In this document: piece by piece, positions 33,924-42,514 of the stretch | How positions within the stretch are numbered: position 1 is the stretch's first letter | How the letters are laid out: each line of letters opens with the position of its first letter | NCBI GenBank assembly: GCA_039024895.1 | Contig: JBCCPJ010000017.1 | Coordinates: 1 to 64,000 of the forward strand | DNA length: 64,000 bases | Origin: JAJDOD01 sp039024895 | Lineage (GTDB): Bacteria; Pseudomonadota; Alphaproteobacteria; Rhodobacterales; Rhodobacteraceae | Reading direction: 5' to 3' | Notes under the pieces: model-generated | The model's input: only the letters and a program-made list of their open reading frames with translations | Databases searched by the model: none | What the model was told of the DNA's origin: nothing | Program-made: the position numbers and the translations under genes

Positions 33924-35831
33924 ATGACATCAGGTCGTACATCTTTTCTTTCCGATTTTCTGCCGCATGCTCTGGCAATCGCCATCTCTGCAGCCGGTTG
34001 CATCGGCGCTGCGTTTTGGGCGAAGAACAAGGTTGAGATGGCGGCGCTTACCGACTTGGATTTGGCGCTTAGTCAGTCCGGGCACGATTGGACAGAAGTC
34101 ACCGTAGACGGTCTCGTGGTGCAACTGGCTGGCATCGCACCCGACGAGGCGACACGCTTCGCGGCCCTATCAAGTGCCGGAACCGTTATCGATGCATCCC
34201 GCATCATTGACGATATGAGTGTCGTTGCGGCAGCAGCAATTGCGCCGCCCGAGTTCAAGATTGAAATTTTGAAGAACGAAGATGGCGTGTCGCTTATCGG
34301 GCTGGTTCCACTTGTTTCTGATCCCGAGGCTATCGTTTCCGGGGTTAGGGCAACCTCTGGCGATGCCAACGTATCCGACCTTCTGGAGGTGGCGGACTTC
34401 CCGATTCCGCAAGGATGGGAGGCCGCGCTGTCGTTTGGGATTGATGTGCTCGACATATTGCCGCGATCAAAGCTTACGATCAGCCCCGGCAACGTTGCGA
34501 TTAAGGCTGCTGCAGTGTCCGAAGAAGATCGGCAAAAGCTCGAACGACGTTTGCAGCGTACGACACCGACCGGCGTTACGGTATCTTCAGAGATAACTGC
34601 GCCGCGTCCTGTGGTTGCGCCCTTCATCATCCGGGCTGTCCTCGACGAGACCGGTGGGCGATTTGACGCTTGCACGGCTGACAGCGAAAATGCACGCGCC
34701 CGTATTCTGCGGGTGGCGGAAGAGGCTGGCTTGACCGGTGGAGCGGCCTGCATCCTTGGTTTGGGGACCCCATCTACCTCATGGGGCGACGCCGCCGTCG
34801 CAAGCATCGAGGCGCTTGCTCAGATTGGCGGCGGTACTGTCACGCTATCAAATGCTGACGTCAGTCTTGTCGCCCTAGAGGGAACGTCTTCCAGTGTTTT
34901 TGAGAGCGTAGCGGGGGAGTTGGAATCCACGTTACCCGATGTGTTTTCCTTGTCGACCTATTTGCCCGTCCCGGAAAAGGAAACGGAACTAGGGGCAAAA
35001 GCGCCGCCGGAGTTCATCGCGACGCGGTCGCCTGAAGGACAAGTACAGTTACGTGGTCGGTTGAGTGATGAGACGATGCGGAATGCCGTCGTCAGTTTCG
35101 CCGCCGCGCAGTTTGGCGCTGATAACATTTCCCCTGCGACGCGGCTGGATTCGGAAGTGCCGCCGGGTTGGCCAAAGCGCGTTATGGCCGCCTTAGCTGC
35201 ACTGGGTAAGCTACATAATGGGGTCGCATCTGTTACCGAGGATCGCATTGAAATCCGAGGCATGACCGGAAATGCAAGCGCTCAAGGTGAAATCGCAGGG
35301 CTGTTGTCGGGTGCCCTCGGTGGTGCTGAAAATTACCAGTTGGATGTCACGTATCGTGAGGAACTCGATCCGCTCGCATCGATACCCACGCCGGATGAAT
35401 GTGTAGACTTACTGAACGCTGCCGCCGAGCGACGAAAAATCACATTCGCTCCGTCTTCTTCCGACATTGATGACGATGCTCAAGCGACCGTCGACGATAT
35501 TGCCGATATCATTCGGGACTGTCAGTCCGTTGAAATTCAAATTGGCGGTCATACTGATAGCCAAGGACGCGAAGTGATGAACGAACAACTCAGCCAAGCG
35601 CGGGCCGATGCCGTCTTGAACGCTATCATGGCGCGCCGCGTGCTAGTGTCTAACCTCTCGGCAAAAGGCTATGGTGAAAGCCAACCAATCGCCGACAATG
35701 ACACCGAAGAAGGGCGCGAAGCCAACCGTCGTATTGAATTCAAGTTGCTCACGGGCGAAGCGCCAGCCGACGATGTAGATGCCAACGAGGCAATAGCGGG
35801 GTCAAACGAGCCTGAGGAGAACACCGAATGA
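33924..35831 (+). CDS. Inner-membrane-anchored OmpA-domain protein
   Basis: A 635-residue protein. One hydrophobic segment at residues 14-32 acts as a signal anchor. About 470 residues follow with repeated blocks of ~70 residues that look BON-like (DWTEVTVDGLVVQLAGIAPD; GQVQLRGRLSDETMRNAVVS). A C-terminal OmpA-type peptidoglycan-binding domain begins near 510 (KITFAPSSSDIDDDAQATVD; GHTDSQGREVMNEQLSQARA; GYGESQPIADNDT). The likely topology is an inner membrane anchor with the domain in the periplasm bound to the wall. It overlaps the coiled-coil gene downstream by ATGA. Confidence 0.85.
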   Translation: MTSGRTSFLSDFLPHALAIAISAAGCIGAAFWAKNKVEMAALTDLDLALSQSGHDWTEVTVDGLVVQLAGIAPDEATRFAALSSAGTVIDASRIIDDMSVVAAAAIAPPEFKIEILKNEDGVSLIGLVPLVSDPEAIVSGVRATSGDANVSDLLEVADFPIPQGWEAALSFGIDVLDILPRSKLTISPGNVAIKAAAVSEEDRQKLERRLQRTTPTGVTVSSEITAPRPVVAPFIIRAVLDETGGRFDACTADSENARARILRVAEEAGLTGGAACILGLGTPSTSWGDAAVASIEALAQIGGGTVTLSNADVSLVALEGTSSSVFESVAGELESTLPDVFSLSTYLPVPEKETELGAKAPPEFIATRSPEGQVQLRGRLSDETMRNAVVSFAAAQFGADNISPATRLDSEVPPGWPKRVMAALAALGKLHNGVASVTEDRIEIRGMTGNASAQGEIAGLLSGALGGAENYQLDVTYREELDPLASIPTPDECVDLLNAAAERRKITFAPSSSDIDDDAQATVDDIADIIRDCQSVEIQIGGHTDSQGREVMNEQLSQARADAVLNAIMARRVLVSNLSAKGYGESQPIADNDTEEGREANRRIEFKLLTGEAPADDVDANEAIAGSNEPEENTE

Positions 35832-36157
35832 ACGGCGCAGAGTTCATCGCAGCGACGGCTGCTATTTTATTCATGGCGTTTCTTGCCGGCTGGTTCACGC
35901 ATTGGCTGATTTCGCGTATCACCCGCGTGACGCGCTCCGACATGGATGACCTGGATAAGATGGCCCAAGAACTTCATCAGGCTGAAGAGGCGCATGATGA
36001 AGCTACTGCTTACTTCCAACAACGCGAAGCAGAGTTGACGAATAAACTCCGCGAAACCGAGGCGGAACTTGAGGCCGCCATGGACGGTTTACGAACTTCT
36101 CGCACCGAGGCGGACGAACTTCGATCTTATATCGAACGCACGAATCAGGCGATGTAA
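35828..36157 (+). CDS. Small membrane-anchored coiled-coil protein (109 residues)
   Basis: One N-terminal membrane helix (AATAAILFMAFLAGWFTHWL, about 6-25) is followed by a long charged coiled coil with many E, Q and A residues (MDDLDKMAQELHQAEEAHDE; ETEAELEAAMDGLRTSRTEA). The start overlaps the OmpA-domain gene stop by ATGA, so the two are probably made together and may interact in the envelope. No known domain is recognised. Confidence 0.75.
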   Translation: MNGAEFIAATAAILFMAFLAGWFTHWLISRITRVTRSDMDDLDKMAQELHQAEEAHDEATAYFQQREAELTNKLRETEAELEAAMDGLRTSRTEADELRSYIERTNQAM

Positions 36158-36211
36158 AGAGTGACAAGTCACCTTGGTCGGTGACCGGCATACAAACATC
36201 GCCGAGTATAC

Positions 36212-38629
36212 TCAAAAGTCCAGATTTTCCACGCTCAGCGCATTTTGCTGAATGAACTCGCGGCGGGGTTCCACAACGTCGCCCATCAGTTTGGTGAAGA
36301 GATCATCAGCTTCCGCCAAGTCTTCAACTTTTACCTGAAGCAGCGTTCGAGCCTCCGGATCGAGCGTCGTCTCCCAAAGCTGGTCCGGGTTCATTTCGCC
36401 GAGGCCCTTGTACCGCTGAAGGCTCAAGCCCTTCTCGCCCTCGTCCAGAATCGTTTTCAGCAAGTCCAGGGGTCCGTTCACCCGCGCGATGCGGTCTTTT
36501 CGCACCAGGTTCGCAGGGGCGCTGTAAACTTCCTGCAATGCGTCCGTCAGGCTGCCGAGCCGACGTGCTTCTCCGCCTCGCAGAATTGGTCCGTCCAGCG
36601 TGCGAACTTCTTCAACACCCCTCAAGCTTCGTGCTAAGCGGATACCCTTGTCTTGCGTGATGCGACCTTGCCAGCCACGCTCGTATTCAAGCGCCACGAT
36701 GTCGAGCCTTTGTGCTACTGCGTCAGCGACGCCCTGAAGGTCAGCATCCACTTGACCCGTGCGGAAAGCGCCGGCGATGCCTGCTTGCTCCAAAATCATC
36801 GGCGGGTAATGCGTCGGAAAAGCCTGTAATACCTTCCTTACTTGTCGGGCGTCTTCCACAACACGGATCAAGTCCTGACCGACGATCTCTTCGCCGCTTG
36901 CCAAACGAAGGACAGCCCCGTCGACGCCCATCTCGATTAGATAATCATCGAGCGCGGGCTGGTCTTTGAGGTAAACCTCTGATTTGCCGCGCGCCACTTT
37001 GAACAGAGGGGGCTGCGCGATGTAGAGGAAGCCGCCTTCAATGATCTCCGGCATCTGTCGGAAGAAGAAGGTCAACAGCAAAGTCCGGATATGCGCGCCG
37101 TCCACGTCTGCATCTGTCATGATGATGATCTTGTGGTACCGTAGTTTTGAGATGTCGAATTCATCGCGTCCGATGCCGGTCCCAAGTGCTGTGATAAGCG
37201 TACCGATCTCCTGGCTGGATAGCATACGATCAAATCGGGCGCGTTCGACGTTCAGTATCTTACCGCGCAACGGGAGAACAGCCTGGTTAGCACGTGAACG
37301 GCCTTGTTTGGCGGACCCACCAGCACTATCGCCCTCAACAAGAAACAACTCACGAAACTCGGGGTTCTTCTCCTGACAATCCGCTAGTTTTCCCGGAAGC
37401 GAAGCAACATCAAGTGCCGACTTCTTCCGGGTCATTTCTCGCGCCTTTCTTGCGGCTTCTCGTGCCAAGGCGGCCTCGACAATTTTCGTCACAATCATCT
37501 TGGCGGGGCCCGGGTTTTCTTCGAACCACTCCGATAGCTTTTCGTTCATCATACCTTCCACAGCGGGCCGCACTTCGGAAGAGACAAGCTTGTCCTTTGT
37601 TTGTGAGGAAAACTTCGGGTCTGGCACTTTGACCGACAAGACGCATGTAAGCCCTTCCCGCGCGTCGTCCCCTGTGAAGCTGACCTTTTCCTTCCGAGCC
37701 GCACCGGATTGACCGGCGTAATGATTGAGTGTCCGCGTCAACGCACCTCGAAAGCCCGCAAGGTGGGTGCCCCCATCGCGTTGCGGGATGTTATTGGTGA
37801 AGGGCAACACATTCTCGTGGTAGCCATCATTCCACCACATGGCGACTTCGACCGTGATCCCTTCCTTTTCTCCCTCAATGAAGATTGGCTCGTCGATGAG
37901 AGCGGTTTTCGAGCGATCCAGATACCGCACGAACTCGCGAACACCGCCATCATAGAAAAATTCGGTCTCAAGTGGCTCCGCGGGGCGTTCATCCCGAAGA
38001 ATGATCCGCACACCAGAGTTCAGGAAAGCAAGCTCCCGAAGCCGGTTTTCCAGGGTCTTGAAGCTGTAGTCGAGGTTGGAAAACGTGTTGGTCGAGGCAA
38101 GAAAACGCACCTCCGTACCTTTCCTGTCACCCGCATCTCCTACAACTTTCAAGTGTTCGGAAGTTTCGCCCCCTTCAAATCGGGCAACGTGCTCTTTGCC
38201 GTCCCGCCAAATCCTAAGTTCCAGCCAATCCGATAGAGCATTCACAACTGACACACCGACGCCATGCAAACCGCCCGACACCTTGTACGAGTTTTGGTCG
38301 AACTTCCCTCCAGCGTGAAGTTGGGTCATGATGACCTCTGCCGCAGAGACCCCTTCTTCGGCGTGCAGGTCTACTGGAATACCCCGGCCATTATCACTCA
38401 CTGATACGCTGTCATCCGCATGAACAGTAACAGTGACTTTATCCGCATGCCCGGCGAGCGCTTCGTCAATTCCGTTATCGACAACCTCATACACCATATG
38501 GTGTAAGCCTGATCCGTCGTCAGTGTCCCCGATATACATACCAGGACGCTTTCGAACAGCCTCTAACCCTTTGAGAACCTTGATTGAATCGGCGCCGTAT
38601 TCAGGTTGCGCAGAAGCGGCTTCTGACAT
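36212..38629 (-). CDS. gyrB: DNA gyrase subunit B
   Basis: An 805-residue ATPase subunit of gyrase, which introduces negative supercoils. The GHKL ATPase motifs are EVVDNGIDEALAG and DNGRGIPVD near the N terminus, with the GGLHGVGVSVVNALS lid. The Toprim domain has EGDSAGGSAKQGR and DADVDGAHIRTLL. The length is that of the long gammaproteobacterial/alphaproteobacterial form with the ~170-residue Toprim insert. ATG 38629 has AAGGA upstream; an in-frame ATG at 38686 would overlap the promoter. It is divergent from the gene at 38837. Confidence 0.96.
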   Translation of the reverse strand: MSEAASAQPEYGADSIKVLKGLEAVRKRPGMYIGDTDDGSGLHHMVYEVVDNGIDEALAGHADKVTVTVHADDSVSVSDNGRGIPVDLHAEEGVSAAEVIMTQLHAGGKFDQNSYKVSGGLHGVGVSVVNALSDWLELRIWRDGKEHVARFEGGETSEHLKVVGDAGDRKGTEVRFLASTNTFSNLDYSFKTLENRLRELAFLNSGVRIILRDERPAEPLETEFFYDGGVREFVRYLDRSKTALIDEPIFIEGEKEGITVEVAMWWNDGYHENVLPFTNNIPQRDGGTHLAGFRGALTRTLNHYAGQSGAARKEKVSFTGDDAREGLTCVLSVKVPDPKFSSQTKDKLVSSEVRPAVEGMMNEKLSEWFEENPGPAKMIVTKIVEAALAREAARKAREMTRKKSALDVASLPGKLADCQEKNPEFRELFLVEGDSAGGSAKQGRSRANQAVLPLRGKILNVERARFDRMLSSQEIGTLITALGTGIGRDEFDISKLRYHKIIIMTDADVDGAHIRTLLLTFFFRQMPEIIEGGFLYIAQPPLFKVARGKSEVYLKDQPALDDYLIEMGVDGAVLRLASGEEIVGQDLIRVVEDARQVRKVLQAFPTHYPPMILEQAGIAGAFRTGQVDADLQGVADAVAQRLDIVALEYERGWQGRITQDKGIRLARSLRGVEEVRTLDGPILRGGEARRLGSLTDALQEVYSAPANLVRKDRIARVNGPLDLLKTILDEGEKGLSLQRYKGLGEMNPDQLWETTLDPEARTLLQVKVEDLAEADDLFTKLMGDVVEPRREFIQQNALSVENLDF

Positions 38630-38657
38630 GCCGTTTTTCCTTGTTATTTGTATCGTA

Positions 38658-38686
38658 AATATAGTCGTTTTTTTGAGTATTGTCAC
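38658..38686 (-). promoter_or_regulatory. Probable sigma-70 promoter of gyrB
   Basis: Minus strand: GTGACA (38681-38686), 17 bases, then TATATT (38658-38663). Each hexamer has one or two differences from consensus and the spacing is ideal. A GCGCC/GGCGC repeat at 38712-38724 lies further upstream. The 207-base gap to the next gene holds no other feature I can support. Confidence 0.55.
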
Positions 38687-38836
38687 GCGTTTACCACTAC
38701 ATTTGGTGGCTGCGCCTTAGGCGCTAGGCACGCTGTTTGGTGGGGTATTCTTCGTCCTGCGCCATCAATGCTACCTCATCAGACTGATCACGGTTCTGTG
38801 TCGCAACACCGGCCTTGTTTATGGTAGTAAAATATT

Positions 38837-39184
38837 ATGAGACTGCTGATCACACTCCTCGTTCTGGCAAAGCCAACCTTCGCAGATGATGCGAGTATCG
38901 AAGCCGTGGACGCCCGACTAACAAACGATACTTGGTCGTTTTCCGTCACTTTACTGCATGAGGATACCGGTTGGGATGACTATGCCGACGGTTGGCGTGT
39001 CGTGGCCGAGGATGGAACCGAACTGGGGTTGCGGGTCCTGTATCACCCGCATGTCGACGAGCAGCCGTTCACCCGTTCATTGAACAGCGTTTCGATCCCT
39101 TCAGAGCTTGAGACCGTTTATATCGAAGCACGAACCAACACGGACGGTTGGGGCGCGGTGCGCTTCCCCGTTTCGCTCAAATAG
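38837..39184 (+). CDS. Secreted protein of unknown function (115 residues)
   Basis: A short signal peptide (residues 1-17, MRLLITLLVLAKPTFADD with a cleavage near A16) precedes about 98 residues that look like an all-beta periplasmic domain (WSFSVTLLHEDTGWDDYADG; TVYIEARTNTDGWGAVRF). There is no Cys for a lipobox and no known motif. It lies upstream of aroQ on the same strand with a 67-base gap. The start codon has no strong Shine-Dalgarno sequence. Confidence 0.65.
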   Translation: MRLLITLLVLAKPTFADDASIEAVDARLTNDTWSFSVTLLHEDTGWDDYADGWRVVAEDGTELGLRVLYHPHVDEQPFTRSLNSVSIPSELETVYIEARTNTDGWGAVRFPVSLK

Positions 39185-39251
39185 CACATTCGCTCGAAAA
39201 TCTTCTTGATGGACTGGGCAGCGCCATTTGTCTGATCTAGGCAATGGGCCT

Positions 39252-39689
39252 ATGAGCAAAACGATCCTGATACTTAACGGACCTAATCTGAACCTGCTTG
39301 GCAAACGCCAACCGGAAATCTATGGGACCGCAACGCTGAACGATGTCGCACAACTCTGCGCTGATGCAGCCTCCTCTTTCGATGCTGGTATTGTGATGCG
39401 TCAGTCCAATCATGAGGGAGAATTGGTCGACTGGATTCAGGAAGGCAGAGAAACAGCGCAGGCCATCGTAATCAATCCAGGCGCTTACTCCCATACCTCC
39501 GTCGCAATACTTGATGCGCTGAACACGTTTGATGGGCCGGTGATTGAAGTCCATATATCCAACATTCACGCCCGTGAGGCCTTTAGACACCATTCCTTCG
39601 TTTCGCACCGCGCGGATGGCGTGATCGCGGGCTGCGGCGTCGATGGCTACGTCTTTGCGGTTCAGAGGATTGGCAGTCTGTTGGGGTAA
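39252..39689 (+). CDS. aroQ: 3-dehydroquinate dehydratase, type II
   Basis: A 145-residue enzyme of the shikimate pathway that dehydrates 3-dehydroquinate. The type II signatures are ILNGPNLNLLGKRQPEIYG (the catalytic Tyr near 24), RQSNHEGELVDWIQ, NPGAYSHTSVAILDAL and EVHISNIHAREAFRHHS with the catalytic His. The start is ATG 39252; an upstream in-frame ATG (39228) is not needed for family length. It is followed by DUF3228 after five bases, so the two are likely cotranscribed. Confidence 0.95.
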   Translation: MSKTILILNGPNLNLLGKRQPEIYGTATLNDVAQLCADAASSFDAGIVMRQSNHEGELVDWIQEGRETAQAIVINPGAYSHTSVAILDALNTFDGPVIEVHISNIHAREAFRHHSFVSHRADGVIAGCGVDGYVFAVQRIGSLLG

Positions 39690-39694
39690 TCGGT

Positions 39695-40261
39695 ATGCGG
39701 ATTGCGATGACCGAGTTCGCGTTACGGAACTGGCAGGACGGCGCAAGCACGCGGATTGAGGGCCTAAGTCCCGAAGGGCTCGTGGCACTGTGTAACGATG
39801 CCGACATTACACTGATCGATGGTTATGCTTCCTTTTGCAAGCATCTGTTCTTACCCAATTCGACTGATACGCGTGCCGCGTTTGCCCCAATCACCGACAC
39901 TAACCGGCGATACCTGGTGTCTGGTTATATCGCGCGGCGCTCGGGTGAGCGTGCGGTTTTAGAACGCTGGTTCGAAGGCTTGGACGCCCCACGGGCCGCC
40001 TATCTTGATGTTATTTTGTATAGCCATGCGCAACTTGTGAAAGAAGCGCGCGACTATCCGGAAAATCAGGATGTACCCGACTGCGATTGGGGTATTGTCT
40101 CGATCATTGGTGTTCTCGACGCAAAGGAACCACCGATGCCGCCCATTACACAGATGCGCAATGCGTTGGGCCGAGAAGAAGGTGGGTCGGGCGTCGCAAT
40201 CGATGTCGAAGCCTACGATAAGGCTGTCGCTTTTTGGGAACAGCACGCGGCAATCCGCTAG
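39695..40261 (+). CDS. DUF3228 family protein
   Basis: A 188-residue protein that fits DUF3228, with IEGLSPEGLVALCND near the N terminus and the family's conserved block ILYSHAQLVKE, then DWGIVSIIGVLDAKEPPMPP and ending in AVAFWEQH. The family has no known function. It follows aroQ by five bases and is convergent with trhO; the last four bases of the two genes overlap. Confidence 0.8.
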   Translation: MRIAMTEFALRNWQDGASTRIEGLSPEGLVALCNDADITLIDGYASFCKHLFLPNSTDTRAAFAPITDTNRRYLVSGYIARRSGERAVLERWFEGLDAPRAAYLDVILYSHAQLVKEARDYPENQDVPDCDWGIVSIIGVLDAKEPPMPPITQMRNALGREEGGSGVAIDVEAYDKAVAFWEQHAAIR

Positions 40262-41160
40262 CGACCGAGATGGTGCGTCCCGCGTGATTTGGCTAGCTCA
40301 ATCTGACGCTGACGCTCGCGAAAGCGGTTCCGGTCGACTTCCGTAAAGCTATCGATGCAAGCGTGGCATGAAACGCCGGGTTCGAACGCTGGGTGCGTCT
40401 TTTCGTTTTCGGATATCGGGCGTCGGCACGCGAAACATAGGTCGTAAGAGCCTTCTACCAGACCGTGACCAACGGAGACGCGACCATCAAAGACAAAGCA
40501 TTCACCGCTCCAGCTACTCTCCGCCTCTGGAACCTCTTCCAGATACTTTAGAATGCCACCCTTCAGATGGAAGACGTCCTCTACCCCTTGGGAGATCAGG
40601 TAGTTTGTCGCTTTTTCGCACCTGATGCCGCCGGTGCAGAACATGGCGATCTTCTTTCCGGAAAAACGGTCAGCATTGGCCTTCCACCAGTCGGGAAATG
40701 CGCCGAAGCTCTCCGTCATAGGGTCAATGGCACCATCGAACGTGCCTATCGCGACTTCGTAGTCGTTACGCGTATCGATTGTGACCACGTCTTCACGACC
40801 AATGAGGGCGTTCCAATCTTCGGGCTGTATGTACTTGCCGACGGTGGTTGAAGGGTCGACATCTGGCTGCCCCATCGTCACGATCTCACGCTTAAGGCGG
40901 ACTTTGAGACGTTGAAAGGGCATCCGTGAGGCTGTGCTCTCCTTCCACTCAATATCGGCACAACCGGGCAGCGAACGGATATGGGAAAGAACCTTATCTA
41001 TGCCGCTGCGTGAACCGGCGATGGTACCATTGATACCTTCGCACGCTAACAGAAGCGTGCCCTTGACACCTTGTGCGCAGGCCATCTTTGCCAAAGGCCC
41101 TTTGATGGCGTTTGGATCGGGAAAGTTCGTAAACTTGTAAAGCGCGGCGACAACAAACAT
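40258..41160 (-). CDS. trhO: tRNA uridine(34) hydroxylase TrhO (rhodanese-type)
   Basis: A 300-residue YceA/TrhO protein that hydroxylates U34 of certain tRNAs. The N-terminal domain has GTLLLACEGINGTIAGSRSG (about 34-53). The rhodanese domain ends in the catalytic cysteine loop MFCTGGIRCEKATNYL (about 176-191). The C-terminal part has paired Cys (CFACRRP; CHACIDS) that suggest a zinc site. It looks monocistronic, convergent with DUF3228. Confidence 0.92.
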   Translation of the reverse strand: MFVVAALYKFTNFPDPNAIKGPLAKMACAQGVKGTLLLACEGINGTIAGSRSGIDKVLSHIRSLPGCADIEWKESTASRMPFQRLKVRLKREIVTMGQPDVDPSTTVGKYIQPEDWNALIGREDVVTIDTRNDYEVAIGTFDGAIDPMTESFGAFPDWWKANADRFSGKKIAMFCTGGIRCEKATNYLISQGVEDVFHLKGGILKYLEEVPEAESSWSGECFVFDGRVSVGHGLVEGSYDLCFACRRPISENEKTHPAFEPGVSCHACIDSFTEVDRNRFRERQRQIELAKSRGTHHLGR

Positions 41161-41253
41161 GCGTGTTCCTAACGAGGAGAATAGTCAGGTTGCAAGGGGA
41201 TCAGTGTCGAGGCAGTAGTTTGCAGGTAATTGCTTTGCGGATGGAGGACACCG

Positions 41254-41856
41254 ATGCGATCTGAAAACGAAGCCATTCTTGTGATTGACGTGCAAAACGA
41301 CTTTTGCCCCGGAGGCTTGCTCGCCGTCGCAGGCGGTGACGAGATTATTTCGCCGATCAATGCACTGGTCCCGGAGTTTCCGGTCAGGGTCTTCACTCAG
41401 GACTGGCATCCTTCCGACCACCTGAGTTTCGCGTCGCAACATAAGGCCGAGCCCTTCACCACAACTGAAATGCCCTATGGGACACAAGTGCTTTGGCCCG
41501 ACCATTGCATCATTGGTTCAGACGGTGCGGCGTTTCATGCCAACCTCGACACCCGATCAGCTGACCTAGTGATACGGAAGGGGTTTCGCCGCGAAATCGA
41601 CAGCTATTCGGCCTTCTTTGAGAACGATCATACAACGCCGACCGGGCTCGATGGGTATCTTAAGTCACGCGGCGTCAATGCGGTAACAGTCGTCGGCCTG
41701 GCCACAGATTTCTGTGTCAACTACTCCGCTGTCGATGCTGCGAGGCTTGGCTATTCGGCGACTGTGATTGAAAGTCTGAGCCGCGCCATCGACCTTGAAG
41801 GATCGTTAGACGCAGCCAAGAGCCGAATGATCGCCGAAGGCGTCAAACTCGCTTAG
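41254..41856 (+). CDS. pncA: Nicotinamidase PncA
   Basis: A 200-residue isochorismatase-fold enzyme that deamidates nicotinamide for NAD salvage. The catalytic triad is visible: Asp in VIDVQNDFCPGG, Lys in LVIRKGF, and Cys in GLATDFCVNYSA. The metal ligands are in DWHPSDHLSF. ATG 41254 has GGAGG eight bases upstream, so the in-frame start at 41230 is rejected. It is convergent with the unknown gene that follows. Confidence 0.94.
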   Translation: MRSENEAILVIDVQNDFCPGGLLAVAGGDEIISPINALVPEFPVRVFTQDWHPSDHLSFASQHKAEPFTTTEMPYGTQVLWPDHCIIGSDGAAFHANLDTRSADLVIRKGFRREIDSYSAFFENDHTTPTGLDGYLKSRGVNAVTVVGLATDFCVNYSAVDAARLGYSATVIESLSRAIDLEGSLDAAKSRMIAEGVKLA

Positions 41857-41858
41857 TG

Positions 41859-42347
41859 CTATATGCGCGATGTCACTGTGGATAGTACGCGCGACACAAC
41901 GCGAGCGGATGGGAGTAGGGTCATCGGCGGATGGAAGGCGCGCGCCGCACCCCTAAACGTTTTTCGGGTGCGCTGCGTCGGCAAAGCGCCATAAGCCGAA
42001 ACAAAGAAGTCGCCGATATCAAATCCGTTCCAGTTGACATCCATCGGCAACGCTTCCACGCCTTCTTGCAATTTTGCCAGCACCTTTGCCCGCCCGTCCT
42101 TATCTCCCGACGCAAACCGCTGATCTGCGCAGCCATCATCAAAGCAGTTCAACGCAAAACCGCTATTGGTGAAGCAGTCGCGAATGGCGGGGCTTGCACC
42201 GGATAGCGCCTTTGAAGCCTGAGGATCGCGGAACATGGCCAGCGATTGGACAGATTGGTCGGTAAGACAGAAGCGCGACAAGAGATGTGTGTACTTGGTC
42301 CGTAGGTCGCTGGGTGTCACAGAAAAAATGTCAAAATCGTACTTCAC
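41859..42347 (-). CDS. Unknown 162-residue protein with GTG start
   Basis: A frame of 162 residues starting at GTG 42347, with AAGGA eight bases upstream, which favours a real gene. The product (KYDFDIFSVTPSDLRTKYTH; FALNCFDDGCADQRFASGDK; DVNWNGFDIGDFFVSAYGAL) has no signal peptide or membrane helix and no motif I recognise. It ends two bases after the convergent pncA stop. Its start region faces the icd promoter, so the two are divergent. Whether it is conserved cannot be judged here. Confidence 0.55.
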   Translation of the reverse strand: MKYDFDIFSVTPSDLRTKYTHLLSRFCLTDQSVQSLAMFRDPQASKALSGASPAIRDCFTNSGFALNCFDDGCADQRFASGDKDGRAKVLAKLQEGVEALPMDVNWNGFDIGDFFVSAYGALPTQRTRKTFRGAARAFHPPMTLLPSARVVSRVLSTVTSRI

Positions 42348-42514
42348 GGGCCTGTCCTTAATCTACGCTACCTTGGTGTGATAACGCTCGTTCCCGTCAA
42401 TTTTGCGGCGTTCTGGAGGTTTGAATCGAGTTTTACAGTATACGACAGTATGCCGCCTTCCGTTATGTGAGAACCTGGGCTAACAGTCGCCGCGCGCATC
42501 AGAGGAGCCCGCGG

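Noticed and set aside
36168..36185. GTCACC/GGTGAC hairpin between the coiled-coil gene and gyrB as a terminator
   Set aside because: The stem is only six pairs and no T-run follows on either strand; not enough to call.
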